A stretch of 64,000 bases of DNA, from positions 1 to 64,000 of the forward strand of contig PLMN01000004.1 of the NCBI GenBank assembly GCA_003141555.1, written 5' to 3'. Of this stretch, positions 52,912 to 61,624 are shown one piece after another. This DNA is from Candidatus Aminicenantota bacterium (GTDB lineage: Bacteria > Acidobacteriota > Aminicenantia > Aminicenantales > UBA4085). The position numbers were made by a program, and so were the translations under genes. Within the stretch, counting starts at the first letter, position 1. Each line of letters opens with the position of its first letter. The notes below the pieces were generated by a model that did not search any database, was not told the origin of the DNA, and worked only from the letters and a program-made list of their open reading frames with translations.

Positions 52912-54078
52912 ATGTCGCGCCCGAGGCCCACGACGATCTTGATCGCGGCCGCCGTCCTGGCCGTTTTGGCCGCCCTGTTCGTCCTCAAGGTCGGCCCGGG
53001 GATGGCGGATTTCGAGGTCAACTACAAGGCCGGCAACCGTCTTTGGACGGGCGAGACGCTCTACCGCACGGCGGACTCCCACTGGCAGTTCAAGTATTCC
53101 CCGTTTTCCGCCCTCCTCTATCTGCCCCTTTCCGCGCTGCCTCTGCCGGCCGCCAAGGCGATCTGGTTCGTTCTGGTGATCCTGTCCATCGGAGCGATCA
53201 TCCTCCTGGCCCGGGAGGCGGCGGCCGACAGCCGCGGGGCCGCGTCCTGGACGGTGGTCCTTCTATCCTTTCTCGCCCTGGCGAAGGATTTCCTGCGCGA
53301 GGTGCAACTCGGCCAGATCAACGCCATCATCACGGCTCTGCTCATGGGCATGACCGTCCTGATCATTCGGGACGACGAGGCCGATCGGCCCTCCGCCGGC
53401 CGCCAGGCGGCGGCCGGCCTCCTCTGGGGCCTGGCCGCGGCCCTCAAGCCCTATGCCCTGATCTTCCTCCCCTATTTCGCTCTAAAGGGGAAATGGAGGA
53501 CGCTGGTCGCGGGAGCCGCCCTCATCGCCGGCTCGCTGGCCATGCCGTCCTTGTTCTATGGAATCCCGGGCAACTGGGCCGTGATCGAGGAATGGATCAC
53601 GAGCCTGTCTCGCTCCACGCCCGGGCTTCTCGCCGCCCAGGACAACGTCTCGCTCCTGGCGTTCCTCATGAAATGGACGAACGGCTCGGCCGCCGCCTCG
53701 ATGATCTACGGCCTCGGCGTGGCTCTCCTGGCCGGGTTCACCCTGACCTTCCTCAGCCGGGGCCGCGGCGTTCCCCGGGCAGCGGCCGCGGAATCGGCCC
53801 TTCTCCTGCTGTTCATCCCGCTCATCTCCCCCCTCGGCTGGGATTATACGTTCCTGTCCGCTTTCCTCGCCGTCGTCCTCGTCATCGGCGGCTGGGCGTC
53901 CTTTCCCAAGCCGGCCAGGGTTCTCCTCGCGATCAACTTCCTGGTCGTGGGCCTGGCCCTCTACGACCTCGTCGGCCGGCGGCTCTACGCCGGGTTTATG
54001 GCTTGGTCCGTGCCTACGGTTAATTTCCTGATCATCGCCGCCGCCCTTTTCTACCTTCGTTGGAAAAAGGCGGCGTGA
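52912..54078 (+). CDS. GT87-family (DUF2029) polyprenol-phosphate mannosyltransferase-like membrane enzyme
   Basis: The 388-residue polytopic protein (about 10 helices) has the GT87/GT-C pattern: a first periplasmic loop with DFEVNYKAGNRLWTGETLYR (near residues 33-52), FKYSPFSALLYLPLSALP, and WGLAAALKPYALIFLPYFALKGKW. The acidic residue D33 after the first helix is the expected catalytic-type position. Such enzymes add sugars from polyprenol-phosphate donors on the outer face of the inner membrane. The next gene overlaps its stop by 4 bp. Confidence 0.82.
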   Translation: MSRPRPTTILIAAAVLAVLAALFVLKVGPGMADFEVNYKAGNRLWTGETLYRTADSHWQFKYSPFSALLYLPLSALPLPAAKAIWFVLVILSIGAIILLAREAAADSRGAASWTVVLLSFLALAKDFLREVQLGQINAIITALLMGMTVLIIRDDEADRPSAGRQAAAGLLWGLAAALKPYALIFLPYFALKGKWRTLVAGAALIAGSLAMPSLFYGIPGNWAVIEEWITSLSRSTPGLLAAQDNVSLLAFLMKWTNGSAAASMIYGLGVALLAGFTLTFLSRGRGVPRAAAAESALLLLFIPLISPLGWDYTFLSAFLAVVLVIGGWASFPKPARVLLAINFLVVGLALYDLVGRRLYAGFMAWSVPTVNFLIIAAALFYLRWKKAA

Positions 54079-54572
54079 GGCCGGCTCGCGTGAGCTCCCG
54101 CCGGAAAATTCTGGCCCTTTACGGCCTGACCCTGGCCGGGAGCGCCCTCTGGCTTCTGGCCGCGATCCTGGCGCCTTTCTTCGCAAGCCGGGCTCCTCGG
54201 CTCGCGGCCGGACTCTACGCCTGTTTTTCGCCGTTCTGCCATCAGATCCCCGCCCGGAGCTTCGCCCTCTTCGGGCATCCCCTGGCCGTCTGCGCGAGGT
54301 GCACCGGGATTTATGCGGGAATATCGGCCGGATTGCTGGCCTATCCGAAAATCAGGGGATTCGCCGCGCTTCGCCTTCCCTCGACGCGGATCTTCCTCCT
54401 GCTTTCGGCGCCGATCGCGCTGGACGCGGCGGGGTACTGGCTCGGCCTCTGGTCCTCGGGAAACATCCTCCGCTTCCTGACCGGCTTCACTTGGGGCGTC
54501 ATCCTCCCCTACTATTTCATGGCCGGCGTGGGAGAATGGCTGCTGTCGCGGAACGCGGACGGAGAATTCTGA
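54075..54572 (+). CDS. DUF2085-family membrane protein
   Basis: The 165-residue protein has about four membrane helices and the DUF2085 cysteine/histidine signature CFSPFCHQIPARSFALFGHPLAVCARCTGIYAG (about residues 52-84). Conserved Cys and His suggest metal binding or redox activity; the function of the family is not established. The GTG start at 54075 overlaps the GT87 stop (GTGA). Another GTG at 54090 is possible. Confidence 0.78.
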   Translation: MRPARVSSRRKILALYGLTLAGSALWLLAAILAPFFASRAPRLAAGLYACFSPFCHQIPARSFALFGHPLAVCARCTGIYAGISAGLLAYPKIRGFAALRLPSTRIFLLLSAPIALDAAGYWLGLWSSGNILRFLTGFTWGVILPYYFMAGVGEWLLSRNADGEF

Positions 54573-54616
54573 GCGCTCCCTCCGTGAATACCGCCCGGCT
54601 CCGCCCCGGGGACGAC

Positions 54617-54645
54617 TTGCATTGCCGATACATTAAAAATACAAT
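54617..54645 (+). promoter_or_regulatory. Candidate promoter of the membrane protein/lipid kinase pair
   Basis: TTGCAT at 54617-54622, 17 nt, TACAAT (5 of 6) at 54640-54645. The leader is about 21 nt and contains GAGGACGAGG before the ATG at 54673. Confidence 0.5.
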
Positions 54646-54672
54646 GGTGGCCGACTTCAGAGGACGAGGCCT

Positions 54673-55179
54673 ATGAGCGAACGCCGGGACAACCATCTCA
54701 AGCCGGCCCTGATCGGGGGGGCGGCGGCGGGCGCGCTATCCGGGTTGCCGGTGATCCAATGCCTGTGCTGCCTCTGGATTCCGGCCGGCGCCGCGTTTGC
54801 CGTCTTTCTCGCCTCCCGATCGGAAGAGCCCGTCCGGCCCGGCGATGGAGCTCGGATCGGCGCCTTTGCCGGGATCGCAGCGGCCGTCGTCCATTCCCTG
54901 ATCAACATCCCCTTCCAAGAGGTCCATCTGGCCTTCTACCGAAGGGTCTTCGAGCACTTGTCCGAATACGGCCAGGCGATGCCCGACGGCTGGCGGGATT
55001 TTTTCAGCCCCCAAACCCCTCGAGGCTTCTCGGCGATTGGCTTCCTGCTCGGTCTCCTCATTTTCGCCACGATCTTTGCCGCGTTCGGCGCCCTGGGGGG
55101 CGTCATCGGCGCCTCCCTCTTTGCCAGGAAAAGCCCCGATGTCCGGCCCCCGGCCGGGCCGCTCCCCCCGCAGCCATGA
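54673..55179 (+). CDS. Four-helix membrane protein of unknown function
   Basis: The 168-residue protein has hydrophobic segments at about 12-26, 32-46, 60-75 and 118-146, a cysteine cluster CLCCLW at 30-35, and a Pro-rich tail. It resembles small uncharacterised bacterial membrane proteins; I cannot name a family. It overlaps the lipid kinase gene by 4 bp (ATGA), so the two products are made together. Confidence 0.65.
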   Translation: MSERRDNHLKPALIGGAAAGALSGLPVIQCLCCLWIPAGAAFAVFLASRSEEPVRPGDGARIGAFAGIAAAVVHSLINIPFQEVHLAFYRRVFEHLSEYGQAMPDGWRDFFSPQTPRGFSAIGFLLGLLIFATIFAAFGALGGVIGASLFARKSPDVRPPAGPLPPQP

Positions 55180-56111
55180 AACTCCTCAAAACACAGGTGA
55201 TCGTCAATCCCGAGTCAGCCAAGGGCCAGACCCGCAAGCGCTGGGTCCAGATCCGCGAAGGCATCCGCCACGTCATCCACGATTTCAAATTCGAATTCAC
55301 GGACAAGCCGTTGGACGCCATCGACCTCGCCCGGGCGGCCCTCAAGGACGGCACGGAGCTCGTGATCGGCGTCGGAGGCGACGGCACGATGAACGAGATC
55401 GCCAACGGTTTTTACGAGGACCGGAAGATCATCAATCCCGAGGCGGCTCTGGGCATCGTCCCCTCCGGCTCGGGCTGCGACCTGACCCGGAGCCTCGCCA
55501 TCCCCTCGCGCCTCAAGGACGCCCTGACCGTGATCACCGAGGCCCCCACCCGGACGATGGACGTCGGCAAGGTTCGCTACCGCGCCCCGGACGGGACGAC
55601 GGCCGAGCGCATCTTCCTCAATGTCGCCGACTTCGGGGTCGGGGGCGAAGTCGTGGCCAAGGTCAACCAGAAACGTCTCGAGCGGAAAGCGTCGTCCTAC
55701 GTCCGCTGCCTTGTCTCCACCATGGCCAAGTACAAGGCGAAGCGCGTCCGGATCTCGGTGGACGGGATCGAGATCCCGGCCGGCGAATACCTCATGGGGG
55801 CGGTGGCCAACGGCCGCGTCTTCGGCAAAGGGATGAAGATCGCGCCCCAAGCGCGTCTGGACGACGGCCTGTTCGATTTCGTCTGCGTCAAAGGGATGAG
55901 GTTCCTGGAATTCTGCGCCAACGGCTGGAAGCTCATGAACGGCACGCACCTCGGCCATCCCAAGATCTTCCTCGTCCGGGGCCGGAAGATCGAGGCCGAG
56001 TCCGAAGATGGGGAAACCGTGCTGATCGAGCTCGACGGCGAACAACTGGGAACCCTGCCTGCGACGTTCGAGGTGATTCCCCGGAGCCTGCCCGTCAAGG
56101 GCTATTTCTGA
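55176..56111 (+). CDS. Diacylglycerol/lipid kinase family protein (DagK/YegS-like)
   Basis: The 311-residue DAGK-catalytic-fold protein has IVNPESAKGQTRKRW (phosphate-binding N-terminus), the nucleotide motif VIGVGGDGTMNEIANGF (about 67-83), IVPSGSGCDLTRSL (PxGTxND-like, here PSGSGCD) and the C-terminal AVANGRVFGKGMKIAPQARLDDGLFD. It phosphorylates diacylglycerol or a related lipid at the inner membrane. Substitution of GTxND by GSGCD is within the variation seen in uncharacterised members. It is convergent with the lytic transglycosylase gene, 3 bp apart. Confidence 0.88.
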   Translation: MKLLKTQVIVNPESAKGQTRKRWVQIREGIRHVIHDFKFEFTDKPLDAIDLARAALKDGTELVIGVGGDGTMNEIANGFYEDRKIINPEAALGIVPSGSGCDLTRSLAIPSRLKDALTVITEAPTRTMDVGKVRYRAPDGTTAERIFLNVADFGVGGEVVAKVNQKRLERKASSYVRCLVSTMAKYKAKRVRISVDGIEIPAGEYLMGAVANGRVFGKGMKIAPQARLDDGLFDFVCVKGMRFLEFCANGWKLMNGTHLGHPKIFLVRGRKIEAESEDGETVLIELDGEQLGTLPATFEVIPRSLPVKGYF

Positions 56112-56114
56112 CGT

Positions 56115-56705
56115 TCAGCGCGGGAGCTGGCCGCCCGCGTCGGACGCCGGCGGGATGTTCGTAACCCGCAGCTTCCCCTGGCCGTCCCGGTAGGAATAGA
56201 TCATTGTCTTCCGGGCGGCGACGAGGGGGACGAGCAGGGATTTAGCCTGAGCGACTTTGTTGACATAGCTTTGGGTCTCCGGGTAAGGCGGGACGCCGTT
56301 GTACTTTACCACCGCCGAGCGTCCCGCGTTGTAGGCCGCCAGGACGAGGTCGAGCCGGTCGGGGTACGCCTTCAACAGATCCTTCAGGTACTTGATGCCG
56401 CCCTCGATGTTCTCCCAGGCATTGAAGGCATCTTTGACGCCGTAGTCCCGGGCCGTCTCCGGCATCAGCTGCATCAGGCCCTGGGCCCCCTTCTCCGAAA
56501 CCGCGAACCGGTCATAGCCCGATTCGACGGCAATGATGGAGTGGACGAGCGCCGGGTCGACGCCCGCGTAGCGGGCCGCGATCTTCCGGATGATGGGATC
56601 GTAGTGAGCGGATAGCGCCGGGACGTTTACGACCGCGGCCTCGGCGGCGACGGCCAGCGCGGCGGCGGCCGCCGCCCCGGCCAGGATCCTGAGCAGAGCT
56701 TTCAT
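56115..56705 (-). CDS. Soluble lytic murein transglycosylase (SLT/GEWL fold)
   Basis: The 196-residue product has a signal peptide (about 1-23, ending AEAAVV) and an SLT domain. The catalytic Glu is in HSIIAVESGYDRFAVSEKGAQGLMQLMP, followed by NIEGGIKYLKDLL and LAAYNAGRSAV. It cleaves peptidoglycan glycan chains with anhydro-muropeptide formation. The C-terminal segment (YSYRDGQGKLRVTNIP) resembles the DUF4124-like tail often attached to such enzymes. ATG 56705 is chosen because a GATGAT box ends 7 nt upstream; ATGs at 56714 and 56717 overlap that box. Confidence 0.9.
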   Translation of the reverse strand: MKALLRILAGAAAAAALAVAAEAAVVNVPALSAHYDPIIRKIAARYAGVDPALVHSIIAVESGYDRFAVSEKGAQGLMQLMPETARDYGVKDAFNAWENIEGGIKYLKDLLKAYPDRLDLVLAAYNAGRSAVVKYNGVPPYPETQSYVNKVAQAKSLLVPLVAARKTMIYSYRDGQGKLRVTNIPPASDAGGQLPR

Positions 56706-56712
56706 CGCCCTC

Positions 56713-56741
56713 ATCATCCTCCGCCGGCCTCCCCGATTCAA
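56713..56741 (-). promoter_or_regulatory. Candidate promoter of the lytic transglycosylase gene
   Basis: On the minus strand TTGAAT (56741-56736), 17 nt, GATGAT (56718-56713). The -10 box ends 7 nt before the ATG at 56705. It would separate this gene from alaS, which ends at 56792. Confidence 0.4.
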
Positions 56742-56791
56742 TCGCCTTTGAGGGTGATTTTTCGCCCTCCTCGGCTCCCCCCTGCCGACGA

Positions 56792-59431
56792 TCATCGGAG
56801 GAGCGACTCGACAAGGCCCGGGACCGCCACGAGCGCGGCGTCGAGCGACCCGGTCTTGCTCCCGCCCGCCTGGGCGAAATCCGGGCGCCCGCCTCCCCCG
56901 CCCCCGACGATCGGGGCAAGACCCTTGATCATGTCCGCCGCCGAGATCCGGCCTACGAGGTCCTTCGTCACCCCGACGACCAGGAAGGCCTTGCCATCGG
57001 TGACCGCGCCCAGGATGACGACCCCCGAGCCGATCCTGCCCTTCAACGCGTCGGCCAACCCGCGCGCTTCGGACGGGACGAGGCCGTCCCGCTTCTGGAC
57101 AAGGACCTTTATGCCCCGGACCTCCCGGACTTCCTCCCCGACGCCCTCCGCGCCCCCCCGGACAAGCTTCTGGCGGAGCGCCTTGATCTCGCGGTCCTTG
57201 TCCCGGATGTGCTCCTTGAGCTTCTCGACCTGCCCGGGCGCGTCGCGGAGCGGCGTCCCCAAAGCCCGGAGGATGTCTTCGAGAAGGGCCTCTGTCTCTT
57301 GGACGTGGGCAAGCGCTTCCTCGCCCGTGACGGCTTCGATGCGGCGCATCCCGGCGGCGACGCTGGTCTCGGAGAGGATCTTGAACAGGCCGATCTCTCC
57401 GGTCGACGGTGCATGGGCGCCTCCGCAGAGCTCGCGGCTGAACTCACCGACCGAGACCATCCGGACAGTCTCCCCGTACTTTTCCTCGAAGATCGCCATT
57501 GCCCCCGCCCGGACGCCCTCCTCGAGCGTCGTCTCCTTGGTGAAGACGCTCAAGTCCTCCCGGATTTTCTCATTGACCAGCCTTTCGACCTGGGCAAGCT
57601 CCCCCGGCTCGACGGCCTGGAAATGGGTGAAGTCGAACCGGAGGCGGGCCGCCGAGACGAGCGACCCGGCCTGCTTGACGTGATCGCCCAGGGTCTGGCG
57701 CAGGGCGGCATGGAGGAGATGGGTGGCCGTGTGGTTGCCCCGGACGGCCTTCCGCCTAGCCTCGTCAATCGAAGCCGCGACGGTGTCGCCCTCGCGGAGC
57801 GTTCCGGCCAGAACCTTGATCCTGTGGCTGCGCACCTCGGGAACGGGGTAATAGGCGGCCTCGACTGCGGCCGAAGCGAGAGCGTTTTTCAGAAGCCCCG
57901 TATCCCCAACCTGGCCGCCGGCCTCGGCGTAGAAAGGCGTGATGTCTAGGACGGCCTCTCCGGAGTCGCCTTGGGCTAGGGCGGGGACTCGCGCGCCATC
58001 CTTGATCAGGGCGACGATCCGGGCCTCGTCCACGCGCCCGCAGTCGACGCCCGCGAATCGAACCGCCCCTGGGGCGATCCCTTCGAACGCCTTGCGCTCC
58101 TTCTGCGGCCCGGCGCCCTTCCAGGAAAGGCGGGCCCTCTCCTTCTGCCGTTCGAGCTCGTCGCGAAACCCGGCCTCGTCGACGGTCAGCGCCTCTTCCT
58201 GGGCCAGCTCCTGGGAAAGGTCGAGCGGGAAGCCGAACGTGTCGTAGAGCTTGAAAGCCGCCTCTCCGGACAGGCCGGCCGCGCCGCGCTCCCGGGCCTC
58301 CCCGGCGTATTGATGGAAATAGCGGAGGCCGGAGGCGAGGCTCCGGGCGAAACGCTCCTCCTCGGCCCGGCAGATCCTCGCGATGAAATTCTGGGAGGCG
58401 AGGAGCTCGGGATAGGCTTCCTTCATGATGTCGGCCACCACGCCGACGAGCTTGTAGACGAAGGGCTCCTCGAGGCCGAGCAGGTTGCCCTTGCGGAACG
58501 CCCGGCGCACGAGCCGCCGCAGGACGTAACCCCGGCCGTCGTTAGCCGGCATGATCCCGTCGCCGATCATGAACGAGACCGCCCGGACGTGGTCGGCGAT
58601 GACCCGGACGTGGACGTCGCCCTCGTCGCCCGCGGGATAGTCGCGCCCGGCCATCCCGCAGACCTCGGCGATCAGCGGGCGGAACAGGTCGGTCTCGAAA
58701 TTGCTCGTCTTGCCCTGGAGGGCGGCGGCCATCCGCTCCAGGCCCATGCCGGTGTCGATCGAGGGCGAGGGCAAGGGATGGTAGACGCCGGTCTCGTCCA
58801 GGAAGAACTGCATGAAGACGAGGTTCCAGAGCTCGACCATCCGGTCGCTGCCCTTTTCGATGAGCTCGAGCGGCGTCCCCGGCTCGAGCGCCGGATCCTG
58901 GTCGTAGTGGATCTCGGAACAGGGGCCGCACGGCCCGGTCTCGCCCATCGCCCAGAAATTGTCCTTCCGGCCGAGGCGGAAGATGCGGTCCGCGGGGACG
59001 CCGGCCTCGCCGGTCCAGAGGCCGAAGGCCTCGTCGTCCTCCTCGTAGATCGTGACGTACAGCCGGTCCTTGGGGAAGGCGAAGACCTCGGTCATGAGCT
59101 CCCAGGCGGCGAGGATGGCCTCCCGCTTGAAGTAGTCCCCGAAGGAGAAATTGCCCAGCATCTCGAAAAAGGTGTGGTGCTTCCGCGTCCGGCCGACCTG
59201 TTCCAGGTCATTGTGCTTGCCGCTGACCCTCATGCATTTCTGGACCGTGACCGCCCGCTTGTAGCTCCGCGTCTCCAGGCCGAGGAAGATGTTCTTGAAC
59301 TGGTTCATCCCGGCGTTGGTGAAGAGAAGCGTCGGGTCGTCCTTGGGCAGGAGCGGGGAACCGGGCAGGACCTTGTGTCCCTTGCGGCCGAAAAAATCGA
59401 GGAACGTGCGGCGGATGTCCTGGGCGTTCAT
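56792..59431 (-). CDS. alaS: Alanyl-tRNA synthetase
   Basis: The 879-residue class II synthetase starts with RRTFLDFFGRKGHKVLPGSPLLPKDDPTLLFTNAGMNQFKNIFLG. It carries the editing-domain zinc motif GNHTATHLLHAAL and ELCGGAHAPSTGEIG, and ends with the C-Ala domain GGGGGGRPDFAQAGG. The editing-site sequence usually reads CGGTHV; here it is CGGAHA, keeping Cys and His but changing Thr and Val. It charges tRNA-Ala in the cytosol. The start lies 4 bp after the pilT stop, so both are co-transcribed. Confidence 0.96.
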   Translation of the reverse strand: MNAQDIRRTFLDFFGRKGHKVLPGSPLLPKDDPTLLFTNAGMNQFKNIFLGLETRSYKRAVTVQKCMRVSGKHNDLEQVGRTRKHHTFFEMLGNFSFGDYFKREAILAAWELMTEVFAFPKDRLYVTIYEEDDEAFGLWTGEAGVPADRIFRLGRKDNFWAMGETGPCGPCSEIHYDQDPALEPGTPLELIEKGSDRMVELWNLVFMQFFLDETGVYHPLPSPSIDTGMGLERMAAALQGKTSNFETDLFRPLIAEVCGMAGRDYPAGDEGDVHVRVIADHVRAVSFMIGDGIMPANDGRGYVLRRLVRRAFRKGNLLGLEEPFVYKLVGVVADIMKEAYPELLASQNFIARICRAEEERFARSLASGLRYFHQYAGEARERGAAGLSGEAAFKLYDTFGFPLDLSQELAQEEALTVDEAGFRDELERQKERARLSWKGAGPQKERKAFEGIAPGAVRFAGVDCGRVDEARIVALIKDGARVPALAQGDSGEAVLDITPFYAEAGGQVGDTGLLKNALASAAVEAAYYPVPEVRSHRIKVLAGTLREGDTVAASIDEARRKAVRGNHTATHLLHAALRQTLGDHVKQAGSLVSAARLRFDFTHFQAVEPGELAQVERLVNEKIREDLSVFTKETTLEEGVRAGAMAIFEEKYGETVRMVSVGEFSRELCGGAHAPSTGEIGLFKILSETSVAAGMRRIEAVTGEEALAHVQETEALLEDILRALGTPLRDAPGQVEKLKEHIRDKDREIKALRQKLVRGGAEGVGEEVREVRGIKVLVQKRDGLVPSEARGLADALKGRIGSGVVILGAVTDGKAFLVVGVTKDLVGRISAADMIKGLAPIVGGGGGGRPDFAQAGGSKTGSLDAALVAVPGLVESLLR

Positions 59432-59435
59432 GCGG

Positions 59436-60602
59436 TCATGTCTCGCCGACGGAGGACGGGGTCTTGGATCCGGCCGTCGTCCGGTCCATCTTTTTCTCCA
59501 TCTCCTCCATGGCCAGGTCGGTCGTCGACTGGATGCCTTGGATGCGCAGCCGGAAGTTGTCGGGGCTGGTCGAGTAGCGAAGGCCCTGCTCGAAGGAGAT
59601 GAGCCCATCTTTGTAGAGATGGTGGATGGACTGGTCGAAGGTCTGCATGCCGTACTGCGACACGCCGGCCGCGATCGCCTCCCGGATCAAGGGCCCCCTG
59701 TCCCGGTTCTGGATCAGGTCCTGGATGTGGGGCGTGGAGATCATGACCTCCACGGCCGGGACGCGGCCCTTGCCGTCCTTGCGCGGGATGAGCCGCATGG
59801 AGATCACGGCCGCCAGGATGCTGGCCAGCTGAATGCGGATCTGGCGGTGCTGGTGGGGAGGGAAGACCGAAACAATGCGGTTGATCGTCTCGGGAGCGTC
59901 GAGGGTGTGGAGCGTGCTCAAGACGAGGTGGCCCGTCTCGGCCGCCATCAAGGCCGTCTCGATCGTGTCAAGGTCCCGCATCTCCCCCACGAGGATGATG
60001 TCGGGGTCCTCGCGCAGGGCGCTGCGCAGGCCCCGGGAAAAGCTCTTCACGTCCCAGCCGACCTCGCGCTGGCAGATCGTGCTCTTCTTGTCGCGGTGGA
60101 GAAACTCGATCGGGTCCTCGATGGTGATGATATGCTTGCGCCGGCTGTTGTTGATGTAGTCGATGATCGAGGCCAGGGTCGTGGTCTTGCCGCTGCCCGT
60201 CGTCCCCGTCACCAGGATGAGGCCCCGTTCGAACTGGGCGATCTTCTCGATGACCTCGGGCAAGACCAGCTCCCGGATGGGCTTGACCTCGAAAGGGATG
60301 ATCCGGAGGGAGATGGCGATCGAGTTGCGCTGGAGAAAGATGCTCCCCCGGAACCGGCCGAAGCCGGGGAGGCTGTAGGCCAGGTCCAGGTCGAAATCCT
60401 CCTTCAGCATCTGGCGCTGGAAATCGCCCATGATCTGGTTGGCCATCTCCTCCATGTCCTTGCCCGTCAGTTTGGGAAGCTGGGCCAGGGCCACGAGGAC
60501 CCCATGGACGCGGAAATTGGGCGAGCTGCCGACTTTCAGATGGACGTCCGAAGCTTCCATCTCGATCGCGGCTTTCAGGAGGTCGTCGATGTTCATGGCC
60601 AT
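59436..60602 (-). CDS. pilT: Type IV pilus retraction ATPase PilT
   Basis: The 388-residue secretion-type ATPase has an N-terminal PAS-like domain (IDDLLKAAIEMEASDVHLKVGSSPNFRVHG), Walker A GTTGSGKTTTLAS (about 133-145), the Asp box, Walker B region DIILVGEMRD, the His box STLHT, and the AIRNLIRE-like PilT motif as GPLIREAIAAG. It depolymerises type IV pili for twitching motility. No other pil genes are in the window. It lies 10 bp after ilvE. Confidence 0.93.
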   Translation of the reverse strand: MAMNIDDLLKAAIEMEASDVHLKVGSSPNFRVHGVLVALAQLPKLTGKDMEEMANQIMGDFQRQMLKEDFDLDLAYSLPGFGRFRGSIFLQRNSIAISLRIIPFEVKPIRELVLPEVIEKIAQFERGLILVTGTTGSGKTTTLASIIDYINNSRRKHIITIEDPIEFLHRDKKSTICQREVGWDVKSFSRGLRSALREDPDIILVGEMRDLDTIETALMAAETGHLVLSTLHTLDAPETINRIVSVFPPHQHRQIRIQLASILAAVISMRLIPRKDGKGRVPAVEVMISTPHIQDLIQNRDRGPLIREAIAAGVSQYGMQTFDQSIHHLYKDGLISFEQGLRYSTSPDNFRLRIQGIQSTTDLAMEEMEKKMDRTTAGSKTPSSVGET

Positions 60603-60612
60603 GGTGGTCCTC

Positions 60613-61542
60613 TCAGATCTCGATATAGGTCAGCCACCGGCGCTCGTCTGCGGCCCGGCCCTGGAGGATTGCAAAAAACGCCTCCTGGAGGCGCGTCGTC
60701 ACGGGCCCTCGCCGGCCGTCGCCGACCGGAATCTTGTCGACCGAGCGGACCGGCGTGATCTCGGCCGCCGACCCGGTGAAGAAGATCTCGTCGGCGACGT
60801 AGAGCATTTCGCGCGGGAGCGTCTCCTCGCGCACGGGGATCCCGAGCTTGCGGGCAAGGATCATCACCGAGTCGCGGGTAATGCCGGGCAGGATGGAGGA
60901 CGAAAGGGGCGGCGTATAGATCGTCCCGTTCTGGACGAGGAAGATGTTCTCGCCGCTGCCCTCGCTGATGTGGCCCCGGATGTTAAGGGCGATGCCCTCG
61001 CTATAGCCCTCGAGCTTGGCCTCCATCTTGATCAGCTGGGAGTTCATGTAGTTGGCCCCGGTCTTGGCCAGCGCCGGGAACGAGTTCGGGGCGAGCCGTT
61101 GCCAGGTGGAGACCTTGACATCCACGCCGGCCTCGAGGGCTTCCTCGCCCAGGTACCGGCCCCATTCCCAGACGAGGACGGCGCAGTCCACGGGGTTGGG
61201 GAAGGGATCGACGCCGAGCGCGCCATAGCCCCGGTAGACGATCGGCCGGATGTAGCATTCCCGCAACTTGTTGGCCTTGACGGTGGCGATGATCGCGGCG
61301 TTGAACTCTTCCTCGGAATACGGGACCTTCATCCTATAGATTTTACAGGAGTTGTAAAGGCGCCGGGTATGGTCCGACAGACGGAAGAGGCCCGTCCCCT
61401 TGGGATTGGCGTACGCCCGGAATCCCTCGAAGATCGAGCTTCCGTAGTGGATGACGTGCGAAGCGACGTGGATGGTTGCGTCCTTCCAGGGCACGAGGCG
61501 GCCGTTCATCCAGACGATCCCGGTTGCGGGAAAAGGGCTCAT
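60613..61542 (-). CDS. ilvE: Branched-chain amino acid aminotransferase
   Basis: The 309-residue fold-type IV PLP enzyme has [37 protein letters not shown] at the start, the likely PLP lysine in [13 protein letters not shown], and [10 protein letters not shown]...[14 protein letters not shown]. It interconverts Leu, Ile and Val with their 2-oxo acids. Its own promoter (61616-61587) and an AAGGAG ribosome site precede the ATG. Confidence 0.94.
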   Translation of the reverse strand: MSPFPATGIVWMNGRLVPWKDATIHVASHVIHYGSSIFEGFRAYANPKGTGLFRLSDHTRRLYNSCKIYRMKVPYSEEEFNAAIIATVKANKLRECYIRPIVYRGYGALGVDPFPNPVDCAVLVWEWGRYLGEEALEAGVDVKVSTWQRLAPNSFPALAKTGANYMNSQLIKMEAKLEGYSEGIALNIRGHISEGSGENIFLVQNGTIYTPPLSSSILPGITRDSVMILARKLGIPVREETLPREMLYVADEIFFTGSAAEITPVRSVDKIPVGDGRRGPVTTRLQEAFFAILQGRAADERRWLTYIEI

Positions 61543-61586
61543 GACCGGCTCCTTCGTTGGTTTTCGACGGCGGATTTCGCGCGCCT

Positions 61587-61616
61587 ATCTTACCGGACAT
61601 CCGTTCCGGGAGTCAA
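61587..61616 (-). promoter_or_regulatory. Candidate promoter of ilvE-pilT-alaS
   Basis: On the minus strand TTGACT (61616-61611), 18 nt, TAAGAT (61592-61587). The leader is about 40 nt with AAGGAG before the ilvE ATG at 61542. It lies between the kinase stop and ilvE. Confidence 0.5.
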
Positions 61617-61624
61617 ACAGGCGC

